DNA of 64,000 nt. It comes from Streptomyces typhae. Lineage in GTDB: Bacteria; Actinomycetota; Actinomycetes; Streptomycetales; Streptomycetaceae. Numbering within the stretch: the stretch's first letter is position 1; every line of letters starts with the position of its first letter. Location of the stretch: assembly GCF_009755605.1 (NCBI RefSeq), contig NZ_WPNZ01000007.1, forward strand, positions 206,168-270,167, read 5' to 3'. Both the position numbers and the translations under genes were made by a program. Below the pieces are notes generated by a model, which saw nothing but the letters and a program-made list of their open reading frames with translations, was not told the origin of the DNA and made no database searches. Positions 50,754-59,387 of this stretch are shown one piece after another.

Positions 50754-52538
50754 GTGGCCTCTGCCGACCTGTCCTCCCCGTCACTCAGCCGAGCCGACCG
50801 GGGCAGCGGCATGCGCGAACCCTGGTACCAGCGGCACCGCATGGCGTTGCTCATCACCGCGGGCCTGCTACCGCTGTATCTGCTGTGGTGGACGGTGTTC
50901 GCGACCGGCGGCGGCGACCTCGCCGCGCAGCAGGCCTGGGCGGGCTTCGCCCGGCGCTATCCGGGTTCCGCGTACAGCCTGTTCTGGTACGGCGGCCTGC
51001 ACACCGCCAACTACAGCGTCATCTCGCCCTATCTGATGGCCGCCTTCGGCGTGCGCACCGTGGCCGCCGCCTCGGGGCTCGCCGCCACCTTCATGGGCGT
51101 CTCCATCATCATGCGGAGCTCCATCCGCAAGCCCCTGTGGCCCGCGCTCGTGGTCGGCTTCTCCATGTGGTGCCAGGTCGTGTGCGGGCGGGCGACGTTC
51201 ATGCTGGGCGTCGCCTTCGGCGTCGGGGCGGTGCTCGCGGCCGTCGGCGGCAACAGCCGCCGCCGGATCGTGGCCGCCACGCTGTGCGCGGCCCTCGCCA
51301 CCATGGGCAGCCCGGTGGCTGGCCTGTTCCTCGTCGTGGTGGGCGCCGCCTATCTCCTGTTGCGCCAGTGGGGCCGGGCGCTCGCCCTGATCCTGCCGCC
51401 GTTCGTCGTGGTGGGCCTCACGACGTGGCTGTTCCCCTTCGAGGGCGAGCAGCCCATGGCGTTCGTCCGGATCTTCCCGCCGGTGCTGCTGTGCGGCGTC
51501 GTGATGCTGGCGGCCCCGCGGTCCTGGAAGCTGCTGAAGTTCGGCGCCGGGGTGTACGCGGTGGGCGTCGTCCTGACCTGGCTGATCCCCACCCCGATCG
51601 GGACGAACGTCGAGCGCTTCGCCGAGATCGCGGCCCCGCCGATACTGCTCGCCGCCGTCCTCAACCGGGACTTCACGCTCCCCAGGTCACTGCGGCCCCT
51701 GCGCCCCGCCCGGGTCCTTCAGACCCTGCGCCGCCTCGGCTCCTTCCGGCCGGTGTGGTCGGGCGTCAAGCGGCACCACATCTGGCAGCGCGCCATCCTC
51801 GTCACCGCCGTCGTGCTGTCCCTGACCTGGGTGTCCATCAAGACGACCGCCGACATAGTGGCCTATACGAAGGTGCCCACCTGGGCCGTCGAGACGGACG
51901 GCGTCGTCAAGGAGCTGAACCGCCTGGGCGCCGACCGCACCCGCGTCGAGGTGGTCCCGGCCCGCGACCACCGCGAGGCCGCCGTGCTCGCGCCGTACAT
52001 CAACATGGCGCGCGGCTGGAACCGGCAGGCCGACGTGGAGCGCGGCCGCCTCTTCTACGAGGGCCGCCCGGTGTCCGAGGTGGAGGAGGTCGCCTTCACG
52101 TCGTCCTCGTACCGCGCCTGGCTGAACCAGTGGGCCGTCGGCTTCGTGGTGCTCTACAAGGGCGACGGCAAGCCGGACGGTGCCGCCGAGCGCGAGCACG
52201 ACCTGGTGACCAGCGAGCCCGACTATCTGGAGCAGGTCTGGCACGACGACAACTGGCGGATCTACCGCGTGCAGGACCCCGTGCCGCTCGTCGACAAGCC
52301 CGGTTCCGTGGTGACCGCCGACGGCGCCCACCTCACCGTCCGCATGTCCGAGCCCGGCTCCGTCATCGTGCGTGTGGCCTACTCGCCGTGGCTGTGGGCC
52401 GAGGGCGGCTGCCTGTACAAGGAGGGCGACTTCACCCGGCTCACGGTGAAGAAGGCGGGCGACGTACGCATCGGGTCCAACTACGCGGGCCCCTCGGGGC
52501 CGCAGCCGCGGTGCGCGCCCGACAAGGGCAAGGACTAG
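50754..52538 (+). CDS. Polytopic membrane protein with extracytoplasmic C-terminal domain
   Basis: 594 residues. About ten hydrophobic helices (residues 30-290, and one near 345) precede a soluble C-terminal domain of ~230 residues (TDGVVKELNRLGADRTRVEVVPARDHREAAVLAPYINMARGWNRQ...). The layout resembles membrane glycosyltransferase or flippase-like proteins of Streptomyces; no catalytic motif is clear. GTG 50754 has no close ribosome-binding site (AAGGAG is 31 bases away), and ATG 50811 is an alternative start. A TTAGCGT at about 50701-50707 may be a -10 box. Confidence 0.7.
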   Translation: MASADLSSPSLSRADRGSGMREPWYQRHRMALLITAGLLPLYLLWWTVFATGGGDLAAQQAWAGFARRYPGSAYSLFWYGGLHTANYSVISPYLMAAFGVRTVAAASGLAATFMGVSIIMRSSIRKPLWPALVVGFSMWCQVVCGRATFMLGVAFGVGAVLAAVGGNSRRRIVAATLCAALATMGSPVAGLFLVVVGAAYLLLRQWGRALALILPPFVVVGLTTWLFPFEGEQPMAFVRIFPPVLLCGVVMLAAPRSWKLLKFGAGVYAVGVVLTWLIPTPIGTNVERFAEIAAPPILLAAVLNRDFTLPRSLRPLRPARVLQTLRRLGSFRPVWSGVKRHHIWQRAILVTAVVLSLTWVSIKTTADIVAYTKVPTWAVETDGVVKELNRLGADRTRVEVVPARDHREAAVLAPYINMARGWNRQADVERGRLFYEGRPVSEVEEVAFTSSSYRAWLNQWAVGFVVLYKGDGKPDGAAEREHDLVTSEPDYLEQVWHDDNWRIYRVQDPVPLVDKPGSVVTADGAHLTVRMSEPGSVIVRVAYSPWLWAEGGCLYKEGDFTRLTVKKAGDVRIGSNYAGPSGPQPRCAPDKGKD

Positions 52539-52547
52539 AAGCGCGCC

Positions 52548-52628
52548 GCCGGGGCCCGGACGCAGGGCCCCGGCGCGGCGCACGGCAGAGGGGTGGGGCG
52601 CGCCGCAACACCGGCTCGCCCCACCCCT
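52548..52628. terminator. Double terminator between convergent genes
   Basis: Two hairpins in series: a 10-bp stem GCCGGGGCCC/GGGCCCCGGC (52548-52574) and a 12-bp perfect stem (52589-52600 with 52617-52628) followed by TTGTCG. Together they separate the membrane protein and carboxypeptidase genes. Confidence 0.8.
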
Positions 52629-52661
52629 TTGTCGTGCGCTGTGCCCCGCGCCAGGGGACCG

Positions 52662-55289
52662 TCAGCCGATCCGGGTGAGCTTCGCGCCGAAGCCCGGCTC
52701 GGTGAGGTCCTTCTGAAGGGCCACCGGGACCTTGATCGCCCCGCTGGTGGTGCCGTCCCCGACGGTGAGCCTGCCGACGACCGTGCCCGCCTTCGCGGAG
52801 TGCGGCGGGGTCTTGCCCGCGTCGTCGATCTCGACCTTCGAGGTCAGTCCGGACCAGCCGACGGCGGTGACGTCCTTGGTGGCGACGACCGGCGTGGTCC
52901 CGCCGAGACCGTCGTCGATCTCGCCGACGACCTGGCCCTTCTTCACCACGGTCGTGGCCTTCAGGGCGTCCTGGCCGGCCGCGATCAGGTCCTTGGTGAC
53001 ATCGGTGACCTTGTCGATGTTGGCCACGCCCTGCGAACCGAACTGGGCCAGGGCCGCACCGATGATCACGTGGGTCTTGCCGCCGACCTTCTTCTCCGCG
53101 GCGAAGAGGATGTTGCCGCCCGCTGCGGTGGTGGTGCCGGTCTTGATGCCGATGGCGACGGTCGGGACGAGACCGAAGAAGTTGTCCTGCCGGTCGCCGT
53201 TGAGGTCCTTGTAGTTGGGCTGCCCCGCGATCTCCTTGAAGATCGGGTCCTCCATGGCGACACGGCCGAGCTTCACCAGGTCCTCGGCGGTCGAGACGGT
53301 GGTCTTGTCCAGGCCGCTCGGGTCCGTGTAGTGCGTGTTCTTCATGCCGAGTTCCTTGGCGGTCTTGTTCATCTTGGCGACGAACTTGTCCTCGGAACCG
53401 TTGCTGTCCCAGCGCGCGAGCATCCGGGCCACGTTGTTGGCCGACGGCAGCATCACGGCCTGGAGGGCCTCGTACTGGGTGATCTTCTGGCCCTCGGACA
53501 CCTTGACCACGGACTCGCGCTCCGCCTTGCCCTTCTCGTAGTGCTGCTCCGCCTTGGCGTCGACGGTGAGGGTCTTGCCGTTCTCACCCTTCTTGATCGG
53601 GTGGTCGCGCAGGATCAGGTAGGTCGTCATCACCTTGGCGATGCTGGCGATCGGCACGGGCTTCTGGTCACCGGCCTTGCCGAAGGAGCCGATGCCGTCG
53701 ACGTCCATGGCCGCCTGGCCCTTGTCGGGCCAGGGGATCGACGGCTCGCCGCCCTTGAACGTGTACGACGACGCGCTCGTCAGCGTCAGCTTCGGCTCGG
53801 GAAGAGGACGCAGCGCCTGTGCGACTGCGAACACCACGACGAGCAGCAGTACGAGGGGCGTCCAGATCTTGAACCGGCGTACGAGGGTGCGTACGCGGGT
53901 CTCCGGGGGCGGCGGCGTGTTGGTCAGCTCGGCGAGCAGGTCGATCGGGGGCTTGGGCGGCAGGGGCTGCTGCCGGGTGGCCTCCGGGGAGACGTCCTGC
54001 GGGGGCGTCTGGGGGGCACCGGTCCCGGCGGGGCCTGCCTTCGCGGGGCTGCTCTGGGCGGGGCTGCTCTGGGCGGGGCCGCTCTGCACGGGCAGGGGGG
54101 CGGCGCCCGGGGCGGCGCCGGGCTTGGCGCCCGGCTTCGTCAGGGACCTGGTCCGGTGCTCGTCGAGCGGCTTGAGCGCGACGAACTTGCTGGTCCGCTC
54201 GGACTCGGACTCGGACTCGGTCTTGGCCTCGGTCTCGGATTCGGTCTCCGGCTTGCCCTCGGGCTTCCCCTCGGCTTTCCCCCCGGCCTTCTCGCCGGGC
54301 TTCTCCCCCGGCTTGGGCACGTCGCCGAGCTTGAGCATCGTGGTGGGCTGGTCCACGCCCGAGGACGCGGGGCGGGGGGCCTTGAAGACGGCGGTGGCCT
54401 GGTCGAGCGGTCGGTCGTCGGAGCCGGGCCCTGCGGAGTCGTCCTTCGCGCTGCCGGGCTTCGCACTGCCGGGCTCGGGCTCGGCGCCGGGCTCGGGCTC
54501 GGCGGTGGGCTTGGACCCGGCGGCGGGCTTCGACCCGGCGGCGGCCTTCGACGACCCGGCGGCGGGCTTCGCAGGCTCGGCCTCGGTGTCGTCCTCCGGC
54601 TTCGCGGCGGCGGCCCAGGACGGGGTCTTCGCGGCCTTGCGGACAGTGGTGAACACAGCGGTGGCCCGGTCGACCCGGGGATCCTCGGGCCGGGTCCCGC
54701 CGCCGTCGCCCTGGGGCTCGCCCTCGCCCTCGGCGCGGTCGTCGGAGTCACCCTCGGAGTCGCTGTCGGAGTTGTCCTCGGCCTCGGAGCCGCCCTTGGC
54801 CTCGCCCTCGGTGTCCGCCTTCGCGGCAGGCGGCCGAGCGGCTTCCGCCTTCGCGGCAGGCGGCCGGGCGGCCGTGAACACGGCGGTGGCCATGTCGACC
54901 GCGGACCCCGGGGCGTCCTCGCCGCCCCCCTCCGACGCGTCCCCCGAAGAGTTCTCCTGCCCCGCGCTCACGTCCTCGCGTACGTCGTCGCGTACGTCAT
55001 CGCGCACAGCGGCGCCGTCCGCGCCCGCAGCGGAGCCGTCCGTACCCTCAGGGGCATCGTCCGCCCCCTCGGGGGCGCCGTCCGCCTCGCCCTCCGGGGA
55101 GGATTCGCCGTCACCCGCGACCCACGCGACAACCGCAGCGCGCAGTCGTGCGTCTCCATTGGCGTCGCCCGGCTTGGAGCCGGACGCAGCATCGGACGCC
55201 GCATCGGACGCCGGAGCAGCGTCACCCGCACCGTCCGAGGCGCCCCCGCCAGAAACCGTCTTCGACCTGTCGGGGAACTCGCCCGCCAC
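52662..55289 (-). CDS. D-alanyl-D-alanine carboxypeptidase with ~420-residue disordered N-terminus
   Basis: 875 residues. The first ~440 are cytosolic, acidic, Pro/Ala/Glu/Lys-rich and apparently disordered, with four repeats of a D-x-A-T-A-V-F-like motif. One membrane helix (IWTPLVLLLVVVFAVAQAL) follows, then an extracellular S11 domain with S549-I-A-K552, the SxN motif (SAN) and K716-T-G, all intact, and a C-terminal beta domain. It trims the terminal D-Ala of peptidoglycan stem peptides. GTG 55289 has GAGGAGG 5 bases upstream; ATG 55433 is in frame but has its only site one base away. Confidence 0.88.
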   Translation of the reverse strand: MAGEFPDRSKTVSGGGASDGAGDAAPASDAASDAASGSKPGDANGDARLRAAVVAWVAGDGESSPEGEADGAPEGADDAPEGTDGSAAGADGAAVRDDVRDDVREDVSAGQENSSGDASEGGGEDAPGSAVDMATAVFTAARPPAAKAEAARPPAAKADTEGEAKGGSEAEDNSDSDSEGDSDDRAEGEGEPQGDGGGTRPEDPRVDRATAVFTTVRKAAKTPSWAAAAKPEDDTEAEPAKPAAGSSKAAAGSKPAAGSKPTAEPEPGAEPEPGSAKPGSAKDDSAGPGSDDRPLDQATAVFKAPRPASSGVDQPTTMLKLGDVPKPGEKPGEKAGGKAEGKPEGKPETESETEAKTESESESERTSKFVALKPLDEHRTRSLTKPGAKPGAAPGAAPLPVQSGPAQSSPAQSSPAKAGPAGTGAPQTPPQDVSPEATRQQPLPPKPPIDLLAELTNTPPPPETRVRTLVRRFKIWTPLVLLLVVVFAVAQALRPLPEPKLTLTSASSYTFKGGEPSIPWPDKGQAAMDVDGIGSFGKAGDQKPVPIASIAKVMTTYLILRDHPIKKGENGKTLTVDAKAEQHYEKGKAERESVVKVSEGQKITQYEALQAVMLPSANNVARMLARWDSNGSEDKFVAKMNKTAKELGMKNTHYTDPSGLDKTTVSTAEDLVKLGRVAMEDPIFKEIAGQPNYKDLNGDRQDNFFGLVPTVAIGIKTGTTTAAGGNILFAAEKKVGGKTHVIIGAALAQFGSQGVANIDKVTDVTKDLIAAGQDALKATTVVKKGQVVGEIDDGLGGTTPVVATKDVTAVGWSGLTSKVEIDDAGKTPPHSAKAGTVVGRLTVGDGTTSGAIKVPVALQKDLTEPGFGAKLTRIG

Positions 55290-55417
55290 CGATGCCTCCT
55301 CGTTCGCCGTACTCGCCGTACTTGCCGTACTCGCCGCACTTACCACGCAAAACCACCGCCCGGACCCACTGTCCGAACCGTGTACCAGTGTCCTGTGTGA
55401 GGGCTTAACCCCCGTGG

Positions 55418-55447
55418 TAGACGAGAACGACATACCTACTGGTTCCC
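55418..55447 (-). promoter_or_regulatory. Possible ECF sigma promoter of carboxypeptidase gene
   Basis: On the minus strand GGGAAC (55447-55442) and CGTCTA (55423-55418) are separated by 18 bases, resembling envelope-stress ECF promoters. The leader would be about 120 bases. Confidence 0.35.
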
Positions 55448-55525
55448 GTACGTACCGCCCACGCGCTCTCGACAGACCAATGTGAGAGGGGTCACCCTGT
55501 CATTCATCCACGCGGGGAGGCATGG

Positions 55526-56293
55526 ATGGGCAGGAGCCGCAGAACAATTCCGGAGGAGCTTCTGCTGCTCGCTTTGGACCCGGCCACGGGTACCACAGCG
55601 CAGCCGCAGTCGCTCGACCTCGGTCTGGCCGGAGCACAGCTAGTGGAGCTGGCGCTGGCCGGACGGATAGCCCCTGACGGGGATCGTATCGCCGTGGTGA
55701 TGCCACGGCCGACCGGAGATCCGACACTGGACTCCGCACTGGAACTGCTGCGCAGGCGCGGCAGCCCGGTACGGGCGGTCCACTGGATCGGCGGGCCCCG
55801 ACTGGGGCTGCGCCAGATCTACCTCTCGCATCTGGAGCGGTGCGGCATGGTGCATGCCGTGGCGGGCCAGATGTGCGGAGTGCTGCCGACGACTCGCTAC
55901 CAGGCGACGGACACGGCGATCAGCCGGGACATCAGGGCCCGGCTCGATTCAGCGATCCGCACCGGTGTACCACCGGACCCGCGGACCGCGGCGCTCGCCG
56001 CCCTGGCCCACGCGGTCGGACTCGGCAAGCACCTGTATCCGGGCAACGAGGGCCGCTCGTCCCGTTCCCGGCTGCGGGATCTGATCAGGCACGACCCGAT
56101 GGGCGGCCTCGTGGCGCACGCCGTGATGGACGTCCAGAACGGTGTGGCGGCGCAGCCGCGCCGCAGTCCCGCGACCGCGGGGCAGGGCGGGCGTCAGCCC
56201 GCGCAGGCGGCACGGGCCGTACCGGAACCCGGCAGGGTGCCGATGCAGCCACACCGAGGTGCGGGAGCCATGGCCCGCGCCGTGGCCCACTGA
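55526..56293 (+). CDS. GPP34 (GOLPH3-like) family protein
   Basis: 255 residues. IPEELLLLALDPATG, LAGAQLVELALAGRI and the helical core up to LAHAVGLGKHLYPG and RDLIRHDPMG follow the Golgi phosphoprotein 3 domain, a phosphoinositide-binding fold in eukaryotes; bacterial roles are unknown. A Gln/Pro/Ala-rich tail extends from about residue 205. GGGGAGG lies 5 bases before ATG 55526. Confidence 0.82.
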   Translation: MGRSRRTIPEELLLLALDPATGTTAQPQSLDLGLAGAQLVELALAGRIAPDGDRIAVVMPRPTGDPTLDSALELLRRRGSPVRAVHWIGGPRLGLRQIYLSHLERCGMVHAVAGQMCGVLPTTRYQATDTAISRDIRARLDSAIRTGVPPDPRTAALAALAHAVGLGKHLYPGNEGRSSRSRLRDLIRHDPMGGLVAHAVMDVQNGVAAQPRRSPATAGQGGRQPAQAARAVPEPGRVPMQPHRGAGAMARAVAH

Positions 56294-56322
56294 GCCAGCA
56301 GGCCACGCACCACGTGTGCACC

Positions 56323-56580
56323 GTGCACACGCGCACCGTGCACACGCGCACTGGGCACACGCGCACCGCGCACAAGCGCACTGCGCGCAAGGCGCACAAG
56401 GCGCACAAGCACGCCGCGCACATCCCGGCACCAGGGGTCACCCAAGAGCACCGCCAGCACCATCGGACCCCACCAGCAACACTCGCAACAACAGAGACAC
56501 CGGCAGTATCAGCACCACCAGCAATGCGAGCACCACCAGCAACGCGAGCATCACCAGCACGACAAGCACCGCCAGCAGCA
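56323..56580. repeat. Two tandem-repeat tracts in a 600-base gene-free gap
   Basis: Tract 1 (56323-56410) has a 15-bp unit GTGCACACGCGCACC, about 5.5 copies, degenerating to the right. Tract 2 (56509-56580) has an 18-bp unit CGAGCACCACCAGCAACG, four copies, inside a longer CAG/CAC-rich stretch. All frames here read low-complexity. The rest of 56294-56902 shows no gene or clear promoter. Confidence 0.75.
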
Positions 56581-56902
56581 CACGCATGATCGGCACCATC
56601 AGCACCACCCGCACCCCGGGGTGCACCCAGCGCCGCACCGCAGTCCCCAGACCCGGTTCGGGAGCCGCTGGTCCGCGCGGGCGGGGCGCCGGACGTCCAG
56701 GAACGGACGCCGGTGTCCCGGCCCGCGCGGCCGCAACCGCCGCATCTTGCACGCGCGTTGCGAAACCGCGCACGGTGAACGCCGCGCCGGCCCCGCACCT
56801 ACCGCTGTTCTGCTGTTTTCCAGCGCCGAGTTGACCCGTGGTGGCACTCTGCATGGCAGCAGACACGCAAAGTAGAGGCATAGTGCCGGAGGTGCACGTC
56901 CC

Positions 56903-57760
56903 GTGGCGTCCAACGTCAATCCCACTGTCAGGCGACGCCGGCTCGGACAGGAGCTGCGTCGGCTGCGCGAGCTGAAAGGCATGACGGCCGAAGAGGTGGC
57001 GGAGCGGCTGCTCGTCTCGCAGTCGAAGATCAGCCGCCTGGAGAACGGCCGTCGCTCCATCAGCCAGCGCGACGTCCGCGACCTCTGCGGGGTGTACGAG
57101 GTCGAGGACCACCGCATCGTCGACTCGCTGATGCAGATGGCCAAGGATTCGCGCCAGCAGGGCTGGTGGCACTCCTTCGGCGACATCCCGTACAGCGTGT
57201 ACATCGGCCTGGAGACGGATGCCGCCTCCTTGCGGGTGTACGACCCGCAGGTCGTCCCCGGCCTGCTGCAGACCCGTCCGTACGCGGAAGCCCTGATCAC
57301 CGGCGCGTTGCCGGAGACGACACCGACGGACATCGAGAAACGGGTGCAGGTCCGGATGCGCCGCCAGGAGCGCATCGCGGCGCCGGAGAACCCGCTGCGC
57401 CTGTGGACCGTCCTCGACGAGTCCGCGCTGCGCCGCGTGGTCGGCAACCGCGCGCTGATGCGCGAACAACTGGAATACCTGGTGGAGCAGTCGCAACTGC
57501 CGCACGTGACGGTCCAGGTGATCCCGTTCGAGATGGGCGCGCACCCGGGCCTGAACGGCCAGTACGCCATTCTGGAGTTCCCGGACGCCTCGGATTCCAG
57601 CGTGGTCTACATCGAGGGCGTCACCAGCGACCTCTATCTGGAAAAAGCGAACGACGTCCAGCAATACAGCGTCATGTACGAGCATCTGCGGGCGCAGGCG
57701 CTGAATGTGGAGCAATCCCGTCAGCTGATCGCGGACATCGCCAAGGAGTACGCCCGCTGA
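56903..57760 (+). CDS. XRE-family regulator with DUF5753 (Scr1/WhiJ type)
   Basis: 285 residues. Helix-turn-helix RLGQELRRLRELKGMTAEEVAERLLVSQSKISRLENGRRSIS is followed by the DUF5753 sensor-like domain (VYDPQVVPGLLQTRPYAEALI, PLRLWTVLDESALRRVVG, VTVQVIPFEMGAHPGLNG). This family is greatly expanded in Streptomyces and pairs with DUF397 proteins, one of which lies 265 bases downstream. Pairs of this kind (WhiJ/BldB-linked) affect development. GGAGG lies 10 bases before GTG 56903. Confidence 0.9.
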   Translation: MASNVNPTVRRRRLGQELRRLRELKGMTAEEVAERLLVSQSKISRLENGRRSISQRDVRDLCGVYEVEDHRIVDSLMQMAKDSRQQGWWHSFGDIPYSVYIGLETDAASLRVYDPQVVPGLLQTRPYAEALITGALPETTPTDIEKRVQVRMRRQERIAAPENPLRLWTVLDESALRRVVGNRALMREQLEYLVEQSQLPHVTVQVIPFEMGAHPGLNGQYAILEFPDASDSSVVYIEGVTSDLYLEKANDVQQYSVMYEHLRAQALNVEQSRQLIADIAKEYAR

Positions 57761-57927
57761 CCTCGGCGATCCGCCGTGATCCCGCTCGGCACTCCGAGGC
57801 CCACCCGGCGGCCTGCCGGAGCCTCGATCGATGAAGGCGCCGCACAGTACACCTTCGCCTCATCGCGGCGGAAGACCCCTCTGGAATATGCCATCCGGTT
57901 GAGTGAACGACCCATCCGCCGATCGAT

Positions 57928-57970
57928 GTTGGCGAGTAGCGTCATTCACGCCAACAGCACCACGTTGGCG
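57928..57970. promoter_or_regulatory. Inverted GTTGGCG sites before DUF397 gene
   Basis: GTTGGCG (57928-57934) faces CGCCAAC (57949-57955) across 14 bases, and a third GTTGGCG is at 57964-57970. TAGCGT (57937-57942) between the arms could be a -10 box. The XRE protein is the obvious candidate binder. Confidence 0.45.
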
Positions 57971-58025
57971 ATTACCGCACTACAGCGGTCACAGCAATTC
58001 ACCAACTGGGCAAAACGGAGCGAAC

Positions 58026-58235
58026 ATGGCTATTCAGCAGGGTGCGTCGCACGCGTGGACCAAGTCTTCCTACTCCACCGGGAACGGCGCTTGCGTCGAG
58101 GTCAAGTCACCGGTCACGCACGCGATCTCCGTGCGCGACTCGAAGGTCTCGGACGGCCCCGTCCTCGCCTTTCCGGCCGAGTCCTGGAACGTCTTCGTGT
58201 CCGAGGTCCGAGGCGGGGACCACGACCGCGGGTGA
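58026..58235 (+). CDS. DUF397 small protein
   Basis: 69 residues with the signature WTKSSYSTGNGACVEVKSP, VRDSKVSDGPVLAFPAESWNVFV. DUF397 proteins are small partners of XRE-DUF5753 regulators and are proposed to antagonise them, sometimes as toxin-antitoxin-like pairs. ATG 58026 has CGGAG about 5 bases upstream. Confidence 0.9.
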   Translation: MAIQQGASHAWTKSSYSTGNGACVEVKSPVTHAISVRDSKVSDGPVLAFPAESWNVFVSEVRGGDHDRG

Positions 58236-58271
58236 TACGTGCCAATACCGAGACACAACGACATAAGCATC

Positions 58272-58335
58272 ACCGCACCACCGCACCACCGCACCACCGC
58301 ACCACCGCACTACCGCTTCACCGCACCATCGCATG
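58272..58335. repeat. 8-bp tandem repeat, eight units
   Basis: ACCGCACC is repeated eight times in a row, the first four perfectly and the rest with one to three changes. It lies between the DUF397 gene and its terminator. Confidence 0.8.
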
Positions 58336-58384
58336 AGCCCTCTCGACTGGTCCGCCGTCCTGGCCGAGAGGGCTCGGCCTTTTT
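58336..58384. terminator. Intrinsic terminator
   Basis: A 10-bp perfect stem AGCCCTCTCG/CGAGAGGGCT (58336-58345 with 58365-58374) is followed by CGGCCTTTTT. It lies between convergent genes. Confidence 0.85.
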
Positions 58385-58402
58385 CCGCGCCGCTAGGCGC
58401 CG

Positions 58403-59290
58403 CTAGCGGAGCTGGTCGACGTAGCGGTCCGTGCCGGGCACGGTCGGGATGAACGGGGCGACCAGTTCCACCCGCCCGGGACCGGAGGCCGCCGCCGGGT
58501 CGGCGAGCGGGGCGAAGTGCTCCGCCCAGCAGTCGCGCGGGTCGCACTCCAGGAACCACAGCAGGGTCAGCCGGGTGTCGACGCCCTCGACCTGCTTCAC
58601 ATAGGTCATCCGGTCCCCCGGCAGCGGTGTCGGCCGGAAGATCACCACCATGGCGGCGGGTGACCCCTCAAGGGCCCGTGGCAGCCGCCGCGCCACCAGC
58701 CACTCCAGGAGTTCCGCTCGCCGTTCCGGTTCTGCCGCGTCGACGACTTCGAGGACGAGCCCCCGGTAGGGGTGGTCGAGGGCGTGGAAGTCACGCGGTC
58801 CGGCGGCGCCGTCCCGGTACACGGTGGCCTCGTGGTCCTGGAACGCCGTGAAGACATGGGTGCGGGCGTGGTGGACACGGCTGTCGCGGTTCAGCCGCTT
58901 GTTGATGCCGACGGTCCACTTCATGTGGTCGGCGTAGCGGCCCTCGGTGATCCAGTACGTGGAGAGGTAGCAGCCGGCCGTCACGGGCCGGGCGACGGCC
59001 GACTCCGCCGGGAAGCGCAGGAGCTGGAGGTCCCGGGTGGCCACCCAGCGGCGCCCCGCGTACATCCAGGGCATCGCCATCGCGCCCGCGTAGTAGTGGT
59101 CGTCCTCGTACCAGCGGTTGTAGGCGTACTCCTGACCGGGATGCGGCTCGACCATGGTGATCAGCGCATGGCCCGGCCGCACTCCGTAGGGCCCGACGGC
59201 AGCGAGCTCGCCGTAGACGTCACCGCGGGCCCGTGTACCGCTTCCGCTTCCGCTTCTGCTCCCGTGCCCGCTTCCTCTCGGCTCGCCCAT
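58403..59290 (-). CDS. Conserved hypothetical protein (possible dimeric alpha/beta-barrel fold)
   Basis: 295 residues with no signal or membrane helix. A Gly/Ser/Arg-rich start is followed by conserved-looking PYGVRPGHALITMVEPHPGQEYAYNRWYEDDHYYAGAMAMPWMYAGRRWV, rich in Tyr, Trp and His. NRWYEDDH is like the start of EthD/Dabb-type ferredoxin-fold barrels, but I cannot assign a function. ATG 59290 is used; ATG 59338 is in frame. It is divergent from an SDR remnant across a perfect palindrome. Confidence 0.68.
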   Translation of the reverse strand: MGEPRGSGHGSRSGSGSGTRARGDVYGELAAVGPYGVRPGHALITMVEPHPGQEYAYNRWYEDDHYYAGAMAMPWMYAGRRWVATRDLQLLRFPAESAVARPVTAGCYLSTYWITEGRYADHMKWTVGINKRLNRDSRVHHARTHVFTAFQDHEATVYRDGAAGPRDFHALDHPYRGLVLEVVDAAEPERRAELLEWLVARRLPRALEGSPAAMVVIFRPTPLPGDRMTYVKQVEGVDTRLTLLWFLECDPRDCWAEHFAPLADPAAASGPGRVELVAPFIPTVPGTDRYVDQLR

Positions 59291-59340
59291 GGCGCACGCA
59301 CCCCTTCCCGTCTCTTCCTTCCACCCCCGGACGCCCATAC

Positions 59341-59357
59341 TCTGACGCCCCGTCAGA
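59341..59357. promoter_or_regulatory. TCTGACG-CCC-CGTCAGA palindrome
   Basis: A perfect 7+7 inverted repeat with a 3-base centre in the divergent gap. It is a typical TetR-family operator shape, but no tetR gene is adjacent. Confidence 0.6.
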
Positions 59358-59387
59358 CAATGCACCAGAGAACGACCCGGAGGAATC

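Noticed and set aside
56438..57715. Minus-strand frame encoding a hydrophobic VVLALLVVL-like tail
   Set aside because: Created by the tandem repeats and antisense to the XRE gene; no ribosome-binding site or family similarity.
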